Positions 1 through 9,639 of a DNA stretch of 64,000 nt are shown in pieces. The notes beneath the pieces are model-generated. The model made no database searches, was not told the origin of the DNA, and worked only from the letters and a program-made list of their open reading frames with translations. A program made the position numbers and the translations under genes. The stretch lies in contig CM066037.1 of assembly GCA_033557465.1 (NCBI GenBank), forward strand, positions 517,692,686 through 517,756,685, written 5' to 3'. Source of the stretch: Ichthyophis bannanicus (Eukaryota > Chordata > Amphibia > Gymnophiona > Ichthyophiidae). Each line of letters begins with the position of its first letter. Position 1 is the first letter of the stretch.

Positions 1-722
1 GTCCTCAGCTGCTAGAAGGGATTGACTACCCAACTGTACCTGGACTGGCCCGGAGAGACGAAGAGGAAAGTTTTGTTCAAAAGGTCTGCTTAAATTTGCC
101 CCCAATTTTATTCTCAGACACTTAATCATCTCCCCTGTCCACTTAAATGAAAAAGTTTCCCGTAATCTACCTTCCAGGTCAGCAGAGAGATTTACACCCA
201 GCACTTCAGTTTTCTCCAAATCGATTTTATAACCTGACACCACACTATACTTTTTGATCACTTCCAACAGAACCGGAAGAGATGTTAGGGGTCCCTTATG
301 GAAAGGACAACATCATTTGCAAAAAGTGCAATTTTTTAACTTTCACCACATACCTCTATCCCCTTAATATCCCCCAACACATGCAGTTAGCCACTCTGCC
401 AGCGGTTCAATTACTACGCAAAAAGCAAAGGGGACAAGGGACACCCCTGTTTCGTGCTCCTCCCCAACTGAAAAGCCTCAGGGTACCCCCCCCCCACCCC
501 CCTATTATCCTTATCAGTACTTTTGGAGCTGCATATAGTGTCCTAATCCACCGAATATACTTTTCCCCCAACCCCCACTTTACTCAACACCCCAAACATC
601 AACCCCCACTCAACACTATCAAATGCTTTTTCTGCATCTATAGAAAGGAATATAGTGGCCCGTTTATCATCCTGTGCCCTCCATAGTAAATTTACCATCT
701 TTCAGATGTTATTTTCCCCCAT
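1..722 (-). pseudogene. L1/Tx1-like LINE ORF2 fragment, reverse transcriptase core
   Basis: Read on the minus strand, this encodes part of an L1-type reverse transcriptase. A frame near 715-560 gives KMVNLLWRAQDD followed by ATIFLSIDAEKAFDSVEW, the conserved RT palm block that carries the first catalytic Asp. Further left is a block reading LFANDVVL, where L1 elements normally have FADD, so the second block is mutated. After that come KKYSVVSGYKIDLEKTEVLG-type residues of the thumb side. Several frameshifts and stops interrupt it. The segment runs off the left edge. It is the continuation of the L1 at 10193-11765: that copy ends in the RT block RDQAG and this one resumes a few residues later, with a CR1 in between. 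A dead retrotransposon is certain; the exact clade (L1 or Tx1) is an inference. Confidence 0.75.
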
Positions 723-1017
723 CTTCTGGGAATAAGAACATAAGATATGCCATAATGGGTCACACCAAGGTCCATCAAGCCCAGTATCCTGTTTCCAACA
801 GTGGCCAATCTAGGTCACAAGTACCTAGTGTTTCCCCAAAAGACACAGGTTCCACCATGCTTTTACTGGGGCAAGCAGTGAATTTTCCCTTTAATAATGG
901 TTTATGGACCTTTCCTTCAGGAACTTGTCCAAACCTTTTTTAAACCCAGCTACACCAACAGCTTTTACTACATCCTCCAGTAACGAATTCCAGAGTTTGG
1001 TTACACATTGAGTGAAA
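723..1017 (-). mobile_element. CR1 LINE, 3' part (left piece of a split copy)
   Basis: On the minus strand this is the C-terminal end of a CR1 RT protein (reading LLEDVVKAVGVAGFKKG and ending SINHY) followed by the CR1 3' UTR with the typical GGCTTGATGGACCTT and TATCTTATGTTCTTA tail. It matches the intact CR1 3' end at 21780-22072 almost base for base. The piece begins abruptly at about 1017, where DIRS-A starts. The missing upstream part lies on the far side of DIRS-A at 9765-10192. The left boundary near 723 returns to L1 sequence, so this CR1 had inserted into the L1 before DIRS-A arrived. Confidence 0.85.
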
Positions 1018-1400
1018 GCACAGTTACTTACCTGTAACAGGTGATCTCTGGGAACAGCAGGAATAAGTCTTCACATATGGGTACATCGGTACCGACGGAG
1101 CCTGCGCGGGAACGCTTCCCAGCGTCCAAAAAGAAAGCTTTTGGGAGCATCCCACGCGCATGCGCGCTGCCTTCCCGCCCATTTACTTCCCTCTCATCAG
1201 TTGGATTTGTAGCTGACACCGAAGGAGGGAAGTAGACAAATTAGAGAGAAAAAAAGAGAGAGAGAGAGAGAGAACTCCTCCTAGGGGAGGTGGGTGGGTT
1301 GTGAAGACTTATTCCTGCTGTTCCCAGAGATCACCTGTTACAGGTAAGTAACTGTGCTATCTCCAGGAACAAGCAGGAATGAGTCTTCACATATGGGGAC
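1018..1400. repeat. DIRS-A left terminal repeat plus internal complementary region
   Basis: Bases 1018-1075 are an almost perfect inverted copy of 1297-1357. The next bases, 1358-1400, are an inverted copy of the right end of the element (9764 leftward). The internal complementary region therefore equals the two element ends joined at 1357/1358, as the circular-intermediate model for DIRS elements expects. A (GA)n run lies at 1251-1274. Both strands of the inverted pair contain CAG followed by GTAAGT. Confidence 0.85.
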
Positions 1401-1499
1401 TCCCAAGCTAAGATGCCTGGAGGAGGCCCTAGCATGTTACAAATCTAAAGATGGGCCATGCTTATCCCTCAAAACCTCAGGCATCCAAGGGATGGAGGG

Positions 1500-3764
1500 T
1501 AGGAGTTGAACTAGAAAAGAAAAAGAGAGGTGCTGTGGAACAGCTTGACTAAACAAGGTATCCAGAGGGGAGTCCTTGTGTAAATCATAAATATTAGAAA
1601 AATATTGAGTCTCAATTTTCTAATGTGGATCTCACTCAAAAATATTGCAAAAATACTTGTTGAGGGTAATATGGGTCTGTGGTTGAGGGCCAGTACATTA
1701 TCCTCAAAGAAATTCCCTCAATGTGAAGTAGAGGGAAAAAAATAAATTTTGCAATACAGGAAGAGATGAGAAGCCCTCACGGCCAGAACTAACCCCAGAA
1801 GAAAGTACTGGGGGAGTTCAATGAGGTTGGACTTTTGAGAAATAGCTAAAGCTTCTGTAAAGTCCAAAAAATTGAACTTCTTGTCCTTGGAGCAGAATAA
1901 GGTCCTAGGAAAGAGTGGAGATAATCTGACTGGTTTGGATGAAAAGGCAGAAATACCCTTTGCAGAAAAAAGGGGATAGGTCTTTAAGACCCCCTTTATT
2001 CCAATGAAACACAAAGACATTTGTACTAGGCGTTGAGCCTCCAATTTCTTGAAGATCAGTAAAAGTCTTTCGTAAGTGATGTCACTTATGATGATGACCT
2101 TACATGTAGAGCTTCAGATGTGACGTAACCTAAAAGGTAACGGTAAAAGAAGGTATTTCCTAATTTACCATAGAAATTGGTTGTCCATTGAGTTTTATGG
2201 TATGCTGGGGCAGCATTAATATGAACAGTAAACAAATCTTTCAAAGTCAGATGTTGTATAGAGATTGACGCAATAACAAGAAGGATTAAGACCTACTTGA
2301 GAATATTGATGGAGAATCTCTGTCTGGTTAAATATGGAAGAACTATAGAGAAAGTTTTGTGGAAACTGGTATTATGTTCTTCAGTTACAGGGATAGGACT
2401 AGACTTCTTGAAAAGATCTAGCCCCTGAAATAACCAGGTCTCGAGACGTACGTGAATGAGTGCAGAGGAGATCCTTAGTCTTAAAACAGCAAGTCTGGAT
2501 CCTTCTATAATTTCAAATAGTAGCTGGAGAAAAAGACGCAATATAAGGGGATACCATGTTTGCCTCTTTGTGAGGGCAATATGAGTATCATGCGTTCTCT
2601 TGTTCAACATAAGCTACCATGAAGTATAGGAAATTAGAAGGAAAGTAGTGAATAAGGACCAACTGCAGAGAAAAAAATGCATCCCTGTTGTGGAAGTTCC
2701 AGTGAGATGTGGAACAAACCAGGGAATTGTGCAATTTTCTACGCTTTCACGTGGTCTAAACCCTGGTTACCTTTTCTTAAAAGGAAATTTTAAGGAATAT
2801 GGTAAGAGTAGGAAAAAAACAGTCATGTAGGAGCATGACTGGCAGAGTCTATCAGCTGAAGCCGTTCTTAACTATCTGGCCGCTACCTATTAGGAGTAGC
2901 TCCGAGGCTCTCTGGCAAAGGCCCACAGTTGCAGAGCTTTGTTGTAGAATTGCAGAGAGCATGTTGTAGGTTGCTTAGATCTGGCTGTTGAATTGCCAGT
3001 GTGCAACCTAATCTATTCTGTTGGAGCCAAAGAGAATTGAAGGTGGCTAAGAATAGTAGACAGGCCTGATGCCTGCAACAATAAATAGTCCAAATGAGTT
3101 CTGGACCTCTTTTGGAATTATCTGTTATTAAGGCAGCATAAAAAGTTAGGTCCTATAGATTGGAGAGGACCAACAGACATAATTTGGAGTAGTGATACCC
3201 AATTTCTGTCCGAAAAGCTGCCTTAAAAAAATATCTGAGAAGAAGATGAACCGCAAAGGGGGAGAAAACTCTGTATGGAAACTTACTGGAGTAGGTATTG
3301 AAGAAAATCCTATGGCTTAGAGAATAAGCCCTCCAGTTGATTAGTAGTACTCTTAGAGACTGAATGTCTGGGCTAAGAGGGATAGAAAGTAATACAGAGT
3401 TGAGAAGACTTACAATTTGGTAAGTCTTTGAAGAGATAGGGTCCCCTTGCAGTTAAAAGTATGAGATATCCTCGTACAGGAAACTGACAAGGGTATAGGC
3501 TCACCCTGTTGTTAGTTGTTAGTCCTCCTTTTGTTTTAAAAGGAGAAACCTGTTATCTCTGGGGTATGATAGTCCTTAATAGCTCTTAGAGCTAGAAGGA
3601 TAGATTTCTCTTGTAGCAAGAGATTCATGCCCAGAGTCGAGGATTGAGTCAATGTATGACTGATATCTCGGCATGGATGAGATGAATTTTAGATGCTTCT
3701 GTTTCAAAGAAGTAGGCTCAAAAGTTCTAAACCTCACACAGAAAAAGTGAATAAAATATCAGAA
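1500..3764 (-). pseudogene. Decayed DIRS-A RT/RNase H/tyrosine recombinase region
   Basis: No long frame survives. Comparison with DIRS-A2 shows colinear remnants. Bases 1860-2000 match the recombinase C-terminal half (DIRS-A2 about 28560-28740). Around 2530-2560 the minus strand reads TKRQTWYPLILRL, corresponding to the linker block PRQVWYPLLLHL of DIRS-A2. Bases 2880-3010 match the RNase H end (DIRS-A2 about 29750-29810). The rest is recognisable only as short blocks. This copy is far more diverged than DIRS-A2, consistent with an older insertion. Confidence 0.6.
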
Positions 3765-5269
3765 ACCCTGCGATTGCTGGGTTTGCTGAGCCTGTTGAGG
3801 TTTTGATTCTCTTAGCCTGGTGTGATGTTGCCCATCTTTGGGAACATCTGCATAATGGGTAGAAGATGGATAAAACTTTTTTTCCCCTAGGGGGATAAAG
3901 CTTACTAGGGGATAAAGCTTTTTAGGAGATTTTTTATTAGCTGGGATAGAGGAAAGTTTTGACAATCCTCTGAAAGCAACAGCATCAGTGCTTAAATGAT
4001 TAGCTTGAAATAAAGCCTCCTTGTTGAAGAGATTTTCACCAGTACAAGGAGTATTTCCCAGCCTTACCTTTACCCATCTGTCCAAGTCTGGCTTGGAGCC
4101 AGGCTATGCGTCGTGCTCCTATGGCTATAGCAGAGGTTCTGCTAATAGACTCAAAACAGTCCAGGGAAGCACGATTAAGGAACCTAGAGATATTTTGAGC
4201 ATGATTGACTAATAAGAAATAGTCTGCTCTTTTATGCTCTGGAGAAAAGGGTTCAAAAACTAAGTTCTTTGTGACCTCTTCAAGAGATAATCCCATATAG
4301 AAAATATATGAGATAATTCTTGCTGAAAGCATGGATGCCTGGAAGCATCGACATCCAAAGGCATCTAAAGTCCTAGACTCACGACCTGGCGGATAAGAAG
4401 AGTGCTTCTTTGCACTCTTAATACGCCTCATTGCTGATTCTACAACAATAGAATGATGAGGAAGTTGAGTCTTTTGAAAACCTGGAGAAGGTGGCACCTT
4501 GTACATAGTGTCAAGTGTCTTAGAATGTGGGGATACCGTTAAAGGAGTTTCCCACATTCTTAATAGTAGATCTTGTAAGATCTGATGCAAAGGAAGCATG
4601 ATCACCTCCTTTGGAATCCAGGGGAATTGCAGTGTCTCTGAATCCCCTGTAGGGATTCTTTACCAGGTATAGAAATGGCAAGTAACTTTGCCATATCAAG
4701 CAGAAAAGCTTGAAAAGAAATCTCCCCCAAGGAGGACCCTCTAAAATGAGGGGTAAAGGCTAGACTTGTTGAAAAATCAGCCTTGGTACCGATGGATTCA
4801 TCCCAGTCATCGGGATCGGAAGACTTGAAAGGATGAAGCATCGGATATTTTTTAAAGCAACGTCTTCGGTACCGCCCGAGGTCGGTACCGAGACGAGTAG
4901 GTACCGAATCCCCCATGCTAGAGATCGATTCCAGGCTCGGCATCGAAGGAAGCGAGTCTGTCGAAGCAAGCATGGACGGTACCGACACCGATGTCGGTAC
5001 CGATACCGGTACCGAAGCCCATACTGATACTCGAGGAACGGTCTGCAGCAACTCTAGCGGTACCGAAGTAGCCTAGAGCGCTAGACTACATTCATCGGTG
5101 AGGAGTGTTTCATCCATCACCATAGCCGATGCCGGGGTGTCGGTACCGCTCGAAGCGGCCACAACCACCGAGCATGGCCCAGGTATGTTCATCGAGGTAA
5201 GAACTCCGGGAACAACCTGAAGCCCCGTTAATGCTTGGAGCCCGAAGACTCCCGCCAGAGCTTTATTGC
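3765..5269 (-). pseudogene. DIRS-A gag-like gene, main part
   Basis: The minus strand encodes the DIRS gag-like protein in two overlapping frames (5051-4602 and 4605-4036), joined by a frameshift near 4605. Recognisable blocks are LPHHSIVVESAMRRIKSAKKH, then LDAFGCRCFQASMLSARI, then CFESISRTSAIAIGARRIAWLQA. These match DIRS-A2 gag (31163-31993) and DIRS-B gag (19035-19865). The N-terminal half is a low-complexity Val/Ser/Pro tract encoded by repeated GGTACCG motifs (4780-5150). Translation would begin at 9385; the L2 LINE at 5270-9035 separates the N-terminal zinc-finger-like part from this part. The function is presumed nucleic-acid binding or capsid-like; this is inferred, not proven. Confidence 0.75.
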
Positions 5270-5547
5270 CAACTTTTCTTGTGCTTAATACTCTGTAGTC
5301 ATTTTAACCTCTGTTTAGTCTATCCAAACGTCTTGGAAGATTTCAAGGGTTTCAGAGTGAGGCAAATGATTTCAATAGTGTAACAGTGTATGTATCTGCT
5401 ATAGTGTATGCATCTGCTATATTGTCCATGATCACTCATACCTAGCCTTACCAGAAAATCTGTAACATTCAATAGTTTTTGCATTTAAATCTGTGTAAGT
5501 CTGTAACATTGCAATAGTACTTCAGTTGAAATCTGGTCTATCACAGC

Positions 5548-5814
5548 ATGGCATCCATCACCCTAATCATTGCTCTCTGTTCCTACCTAACACGTATCAC
5601 AAATGCATATATACCACACACGCCACACTACCAGACAATAATATGGCAACCAATATTTATCCATAGCCCAATACCCTTACCAATTATCCCCCTGCTACAC
5701 ACTAGCTACCCTGCCCCCGATATGAAAAGCCATAAAACAGACCCAAACACTCTATCTAAAAACCCAGGCAAACCACATAATAAACACAGCTCCAAGCCAA
5801 AAAGAAAGCAATGA
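5548..5814 (+). CDS. Short leader frame of the L2 LINE (88 aa)
   Basis: An ATG-initiated 88-codon frame precedes the endonuclease-RT frame by 66 bases. It starts with a hydrophobic stretch (MASITLIIALCSYL) followed by a Pro/His/Ile-rich segment and a basic tail ending KPKRKQ. Many L2-like elements have a hydrophobic, proline-rich stretch just ahead of the endonuclease, so this may be either a real small ORF1 or the N-terminus of the main protein separated by one stop. I do not recognise a defined domain. Confidence 0.4.
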   Translation: MASITLIIALCSYLTRITNAYIPHTPHYQTIIWQPIFIHSPIPLPIIPLLHTSYPAPDMKSHKTDPNTLSKNPGKPHNKHSSKPKRKQ

Positions 5815-5880
5815 AAACCAGCAACCTCAGCTCATAAAAGCAAACACCAGCACCCATACCAAAATCCACAATCCCCCATC

Positions 5881-8112
5881 ATGATCTGCCTCATCAACGC
5901 CAGATCTATCAGAAATAAAACACACATCATACACAACATCATGACTGACAACAAACCTGATATTCTATGCATCACCGAAACATGGCTCACTGACACCGAC
6001 CCAGCAATAGTAAACCAACTAACCCAACCTGACTATACAATGTTCAACTGCCCACGTCCTAACAGAAGAGGTGGAGGAGTCCTAATCCTCGCCAGAGCCT
6101 CCCTTCATTTAACAAACACATCCCTTGCTCCTTCTGAGGGCATAGATATACTCAAGATTGAGAATAAAACATTAACAATATGCTTAATCTACAGGCCCCC
6201 CACACCCCATCATGATAACCTGGCCACGGCACTAGAAATTATCTCAACCTCTGCAGTAAAGAAACAGCGAATTATACTGGGAGACCTTAACCTTCCTTCC
6301 ATACCACACACCCAGGCCGTTACCTTCCTTGAAGCAATGGACCAGCTCGGATTCAACCAAATTATTCAGGAAACGACTCATAACAAAGGCAACACCCTAG
6401 ATCTAGTGTTCATATCATCCAACACACAACTAAATGAAATGCGGAAACCTAAAACTCGAGTAACGCAAGTCCCCTGGTCTGACCACTACCTAATCGAACT
6501 GGAAATCCAACTACCAACCACAAAGGAGAAACATCAAGGCGACACAAAAATACCACAAAGGAAGTTCCGAAAATTCAACAGTGAAACACTGGTAGCATCT
6601 ATATCCTCGTGCTTCGAATACACTCTCACGGATCTAGATAAGCTGGTAGACACATGGAACTCAAGGATCGAAGCAGCAGCAAGTCCAAACTGGACAACCA
6701 CAAACACAACAACAAGAACAAGAACTGAACCTTGGTACTCCCCTACATTGTGCAAACTGAAAAGGGAATTACGCAGGCTAGAGAAAAAATGGAGGAAAGC
6801 CCAAACCGAGGAATGCAAGCGACTGTACCTAACTCTACTCATGGAATACAAGAATGAGGTCAACCAGGCAAAAAAGAATCACCACACTAACCTACTCAAT
6901 AAAGCCATTAATAGACCCAGAGAGCTATTTGAACTTGTCAAATCTCTCACTAAAACCTCCCAGGACACCAACTGGACAAACGAAATCAAAGCTCAGACGA
7001 TTGCAGACCACTACGCCAAGAAACTTAACCCGCAAGTACCCACTGCCACAGATCACAATATGTCTTTAACACTCACCCCTCAGAAAACCAACATGGTCCC
7101 GCATACAGAATCTAGAGCAGAATGGAGCACTTTTCACCAATTAAAAGAACAACAGGTCATAAACATCATAACCAATTTAAAATCCACAACCTCCCCTCTT
7201 GACCCATGCCCTGCGGCATGGATAAAAGCAACTAAAAATGAAATAGCAAAACCAATCACCCACATTGTCAATCAGTCACTTCAACAAGGTGTAATGCCTA
7301 CCTATCTCAAGAGATCGCTTATAAGGCCCATCCTAAAGAACAAATCACTCAACAAAAGTGATCCTGCATCATATAGGCCAATCTCGAGTATATCTTTCTT
7401 AGCAAAGACGATTGTAAAAGCAGTCCAGCAGCAGCTGCAAGATCACACTTACGATAGGAAAGCCCTAGACATGCATCAATATGGTTTCCGTCAGCATCAC
7501 GGAGTAGAAACCCTGCTACTAGCACTCCTCGACAACCTCCTCAGGGGTCTGGAGAACAAAAATGACATGTTCATACTTGTATTTATAGACATCTCAGCAG
7601 CATTTGATACAGTACATCACAGCACCCTCTTAAACCGCCTATCATCAATAGGTATAACAGGGACCCCCCTAAAATGGTTTACCTCATATATATCCAATAG
7701 GATGCAACAAGTCCTATTCAACAATGACAAAGCTGTTGCCTTCCCCCAGACGCAGGGGATCCCGCAGGGATCTGCCTTGTCATCTCTACTATTCAACCTG
7801 TATATAAAACCAATCTGTCAGATCTTTCAGAAGTGCAACATCAACTACCACATCTATGCTGACGATGTGATGCTGTACACACGCCTAAACACAACGCAGC
7901 CAGATTTCACTCCGTTGGAAAAATGCCTTGACATGTTACAAACATGGCTTCAACAAAACAACATGTCAATAAACCACAAAAAAAACAGAGGTCATGTTCA
8001 TCTCCAAAAAAACCAACTTCTCCCCACCCACCACAGTCACCCTCAACAAAAACATATACCATGCGAAGCCTGCAATAAAGTACCTAGGAGTCCTACTAGA
8101 CAACAACCTTAA
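5881..8112 (+). CDS. L2 LINE endonuclease-reverse transcriptase (frameshifted near its end)
   Basis: A 743-codon frame. The N-terminus is an APE-type endonuclease: LINARSIRNK, then CITETWL (catalytic Glu), RRGGGVLIL, GDLNLPS and the terminal WSDHYL block (SDH motif). The RT follows: SYRPISSISFLAK, QYGFRQHHGVETLL, VFIDISAAFDTVHH (first catalytic Asp), QGIPQGSALSSLLFN, and HIYADDVMLYT (YADD active site). The true frame is lost at the A-run near 7977 and continues in the frame 7994-8704; the last 40 or so residues here are out of frame. It would nick target DNA and reverse transcribe its own RNA in cis. Confidence 0.85.
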   Translation: MICLINARSIRNKTHIIHNIMTDNKPDILCITETWLTDTDPAIVNQLTQPDYTMFNCPRPNRRGGGVLILARASLHLTNTSLAPSEGIDILKIENKTLTICLIYRPPTPHHDNLATALEIISTSAVKKQRIILGDLNLPSIPHTQAVTFLEAMDQLGFNQIIQETTHNKGNTLDLVFISSNTQLNEMRKPKTRVTQVPWSDHYLIELEIQLPTTKEKHQGDTKIPQRKFRKFNSETLVASISSCFEYTLTDLDKLVDTWNSRIEAAASPNWTTTNTTTRTRTEPWYSPTLCKLKRELRRLEKKWRKAQTEECKRLYLTLLMEYKNEVNQAKKNHHTNLLNKAINRPRELFELVKSLTKTSQDTNWTNEIKAQTIADHYAKKLNPQVPTATDHNMSLTLTPQKTNMVPHTESRAEWSTFHQLKEQQVINIITNLKSTTSPLDPCPAAWIKATKNEIAKPITHIVNQSLQQGVMPTYLKRSLIRPILKNKSLNKSDPASYRPISSISFLAKTIVKAVQQQLQDHTYDRKALDMHQYGFRQHHGVETLLLALLDNLLRGLENKNDMFILVFIDISAAFDTVHHSTLLNRLSSIGITGTPLKWFTSYISNRMQQVLFNNDKAVAFPQTQGIPQGSALSSLLFNLYIKPICQIFQKCNINYHIYADDVMLYTRLNTTQPDFTPLEKCLDMLQTWLQQNNMSINHKKNRGHVHLQKNQLLPTHHSHPQQKHIPCEACNKVPRSPTRQQP

Positions 8113-8704
8113 GATGAATAACCATCTCCGAACAGTCAACCGAGCCATCTTCTACAAATTAAAAGTCCTCCAACCACTTCGCAGTATCCTGGAAAAATCT
8201 GACTTCAGGACTGTCGCACAAGCGCTAATCATTCCACACCTGGACTACTGCAACGCCATTCTCCAAGGGCTGCCAAAGAACACCCTAAATATCTTACAAA
8301 TGGCTCAAAATGTTGCTGCAAGAATCATCATGGAAAAAAAGGTCACAGATCACATAACACCAGTACTTATGGAACTACATTGGCTCCCTGTAGCCGCTCG
8401 TATCATCTACAAACTACTCATAACAACGTTTAAACTCATTCACAATATTGCGCCCTCATACATTGGCAACCTAATCACTAAACAAGCACACAACAGGAAC
8501 AGAAGAATCATACATCTCAACACTCTCTGTGTCCCAACCAGCATAAGATACGTTAAAACAGAAACAAGCAACAGAGCTTTCACCTATGCAGCGCCGATCC
8601 ACTGGAACCAGCTCCCCTCTGAACTCCGAATGTCAAATAACCTGAATGAATTCAGAAGGAACCTCAAAACCCATTTATTCCAGGCATACTACAACCCAAC
8701 CTAA
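7994..8704 (+). CDS. L2 LINE reverse transcriptase C-terminal part (after frameshift)
   Basis: A 236-codon frame overlaps the end of the preceding one and supplies the expected continuation after YADD. It reads KYLGVLLDNNL, then LIIPHLDYCNAILQGLP, then DHITPVLMELHWLPVAARI, and ends NRAFTYAAPIHWNQLPSELR and a stop. These blocks (HxDYCNA, HWLPVxxRI, APxxWNxLP) are hallmarks of the L2/CR1/Rex group C-terminus. No stops occur in it, so the element is disabled by a single indel only. A few bases after the stop the 3' UTR begins. Confidence 0.85.
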   Translation: MFISKKTNFSPPTTVTLNKNIYHAKPAIKYLGVLLDNNLKMNNHLRTVNRAIFYKLKVLQPLRSILEKSDFRTVAQALIIPHLDYCNAILQGLPKNTLNILQMAQNVAARIIMEKKVTDHITPVLMELHWLPVAARIIYKLLITTFKLIHNIAPSYIGNLITKQAHNRNRRIIHLNTLCVPTSIRYVKTETSNRAFTYAAPIHWNQLPSELRMSNNLNEFRRNLKTHLFQAYYNPT

Positions 8705-9035
8705 TTTCAGCACCTTACCACAACAAGTTCCCTTCTGCCCACCATAATGACACTCGGAATACACGCAGCATATTGACGACTGATATGTAATCCTGTATAT
8801 ATGTATATTATATCCCCCTCCCACGCACCTTTTAATCTAATGTATATTTAAAGTTGTGAAAAGTATCTAATCTCTAATCCGTGTGCTACGTAATCATTGC
8901 TCTAATCAAAATTGTATTCTTAAAAATTCATTGTATTGTACGATACATGATGATTCTGTAAAGAAAACCGCAGCTGATCGTAGGAAGCAGCGGTATATAA
9001 GTGTTTGCTAAATAAATAAATAAAAATAAATAAAA

Positions 9036-9385
9036 TGTCCTCGAGGGCAAGGCCGGAGCCATCTCGATGCTGAGAAAGAGATCTACCACTCGAGGACTGG
9101 CTAATCTTTACAGACTTTTGTTTGGTTACCTGATCCTGTGAAGAAGAAGATATTCTAGCTGGTGACATCGAGTGCGATGTGAACTGGGTATCGAGTTGTG
9201 CTCGATCCTGAAGACTTCTTCTGTTTGAGCTCCAGCAGGAGAGACACTCCAGAGGGCAATGGACACTCCAGCAGGAGAGACACTCCAGAGGGCAAACATT
9301 TTAGACACCAAGTATGAGTGTCTGAAAATATATCTGTACCACCACATTTTGAGCATTTCTTAAGGATAGTGGCTGGCTTTTCCAT
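9036..9385 (-). pseudogene. DIRS-A gag N-terminus with zinc-finger-like motif
   Basis: From the ATG at 9385 the minus strand reads MEKPATILKKCSKCGG, then DTHTWCLKCL: the CxxC...HxxCxxC start of the DIRS gag zinc-finger-like motif, also seen at 20927 (DIRS-B) and 33086 (DIRS-A2). In this copy the next part (LGxxHxxxxC) is replaced by a 36-bp tandem duplication (9230-9295). Downstream codons continue toward the L2 insertion at 9035, matching DIRS-A2 gag (about 32740-32900). The 9386-9764 stretch is 5' leader and terminal repeat. Confidence 0.65.
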
Positions 9386-9639
9386 AATGGAAGGATAGAG
9401 GCCTAGTGGCCTAGAAACCGTCAGGCACTAAACAGGAAAAAATTTCTAAGAAAAGAAGAAATTCTTCAATAAAAAGAAAGAAAAACACTGGCGGTACCGG
9501 TGGCGTCGAGGGAAGGCAGACGCGACCACAAAAAACTAAGAATAAAAAGAAGAATTTTCTGCGGTGACAGGAATACGTCCTGCAGGCTCAGCGGAAAATG
9601 GAAAACTGATGAGAGGGAAGTAAATGGGCGGGAAGGCAG

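Larger units (their letters stand above)
5270..9035 (+). mobile_element. Near-complete L2-clade LINE inserted in DIRS-A gag
   Basis: A 3.8-kb non-LTR retrotransposon in plus orientation, opposite to its DIRS host. It has a 5' leader (5270-5547), a short upstream frame, a long endonuclease-RT frame and a 3' UTR. It ends in a short AAAT-rich tail at 9003-9035, the style of L2 elements. The flanking gag sequence matches DIRS-A2 on both sides (left up to GCTTTATTGCC, right from TCCTCGAGGGCAAGG), with a small loss at the junction. The only coding damage I can see is one frameshift at an A8 run near 7977, so this is probably the youngest insertion in its nest. The clade is called from RT/endonuclease style; a sister clade (Crack, Daphne) is possible. 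Confidence 0.85.

Noticed and set aside
282..943. Plus-strand frames at 282-686 and 674-943
   Set aside because: They run antisense to recognisable L1 RT and CR1 sequence and have no domain.
1500..3764. Reading this stretch as unrelated intron sequence
   Set aside because: Short colinear blocks match DIRS-A2 recombinase, linker and RNase H regions in order, so it is treated as decayed DIRS-A coding sequence.
9003..9035. CRISPR-like or satellite array in the AAAT repeats
   Set aside because: This is the simple 3' tail of the L2 LINE; no spacer-repeat structure exists anywhere in the window.
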